DNA of 6,020 nucleotides, from positions 1 through 6,020 of the forward strand of contig JAFAWN010000358.1 in the NCBI GenBank assembly GCA_019241735.1. Direction: 5' to 3'. The translations under genes and the position numbers were made by a program. Source of the stretch: Terriglobales bacterium. Its GTDB lineage: Bacteria > Acidobacteriota > Terriglobia > Terriglobales > Acidobacteriaceae. Each line of letters starts with the position of its first letter. Within the stretch, counting starts at the first letter, position 1. Positions 6,010 through 6,020 of this stretch are shown here, piece after piece. The notes under the pieces were generated by a model, which saw only the letters and a list, made by a program, of their open reading frames with translations, did not search any database and was not told where the DNA came from.

Positions 6010-6020
6010 ATGGAATTTGA
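6010..6020 (+). CDS. Possible start of a further gene, truncated by the window edge
   Basis: An ATG at 6010 opens a frame, Met-Glu-Phe, that runs off the end of the window, with a weak purine-rich stretch (AGCAGAAG) just upstream. By context a leucine-pathway gene such as an enoyl-CoA hydratase family methylglutaconyl-CoA hydratase would be expected here, and Met-Glu-Phe would be a plausible beginning for one. Three codons cannot identify a protein, so this is inference from position only. Confidence 0.2.

Overview
The window is a compact, single-strand (+) stretch of bacterial chromosome with moderate GC content and gaps of only 3 to 59 bases. It holds the 3' end of one upstream gene, five complete protein genes, and perhaps the first codons of another at the right edge. 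The gene content (LPS-core-type glycosyltransferase, two-subunit B12-dependent acyl-CoA mutase, biotin-dependent carboxyltransferase, and an HMG-CoA lyase of the divergent type I associate with Bacteroidota) fits a Gram-negative heterotroph. Acidobacteriota is my best guess, by inference from overall protein feel only. None of the five complete genes has a clear Shine-Dalgarno sequence in front of its assigned start.

Layout: 1-390 is the C-terminal part of a family 2 glycosyltransferase, probably the end of a separate unit. 450-2246 is the catalytic (large) subunit of a methylmalonyl-CoA mutase family enzyme. 2250-2849 is a short HhH-GPD DNA glycosylase, 3 bases after the mutase stop. 2883-3305 is the separate B12-binding small subunit of the mutase. 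3341-5041 is a carboxyltransferase (beta) subunit of a biotin-dependent acyl-CoA carboxylase, closest in motifs to methylcrotonyl-CoA carboxylase. 5062-5940 is an HMG-CoA lyase. The last 80 bases hold a 26-codon ORF overlapping the lyase stop and a possible ATG at 6010 for a next gene.

How the genes fit together: the mutase pair, the carboxyltransferase and the lyase point to branched-chain amino acid catabolism. The carboxylase (3-methylcrotonyl-CoA to 3-methylglutaconyl-CoA) and the lyase (HMG-CoA to acetyl-CoA plus acetoacetate) are two steps of leucine breakdown; a 3-methylglutaconyl-CoA hydratase and a biotin carboxylase/biotin carrier subunit are needed but are not in the window. Automated annotation would probably call the mutase methylmalonyl-CoA mutase. 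However, the two residues that distinguish methylmalonyl-CoA mutase (Tyr and Arg) from isobutyryl-CoA mutase (Phe and Gln) are Phe and Gln here, at exactly conserved spacing. The mutase may therefore interconvert isobutyryl-CoA (from valine) and n-butyryl-CoA. That specificity, and the DNA-repair gene lodged between the two mutase subunit genes, are the most interesting points. I found no mobile element, CRISPR array, RNA gene, riboswitch or convincing terminator.
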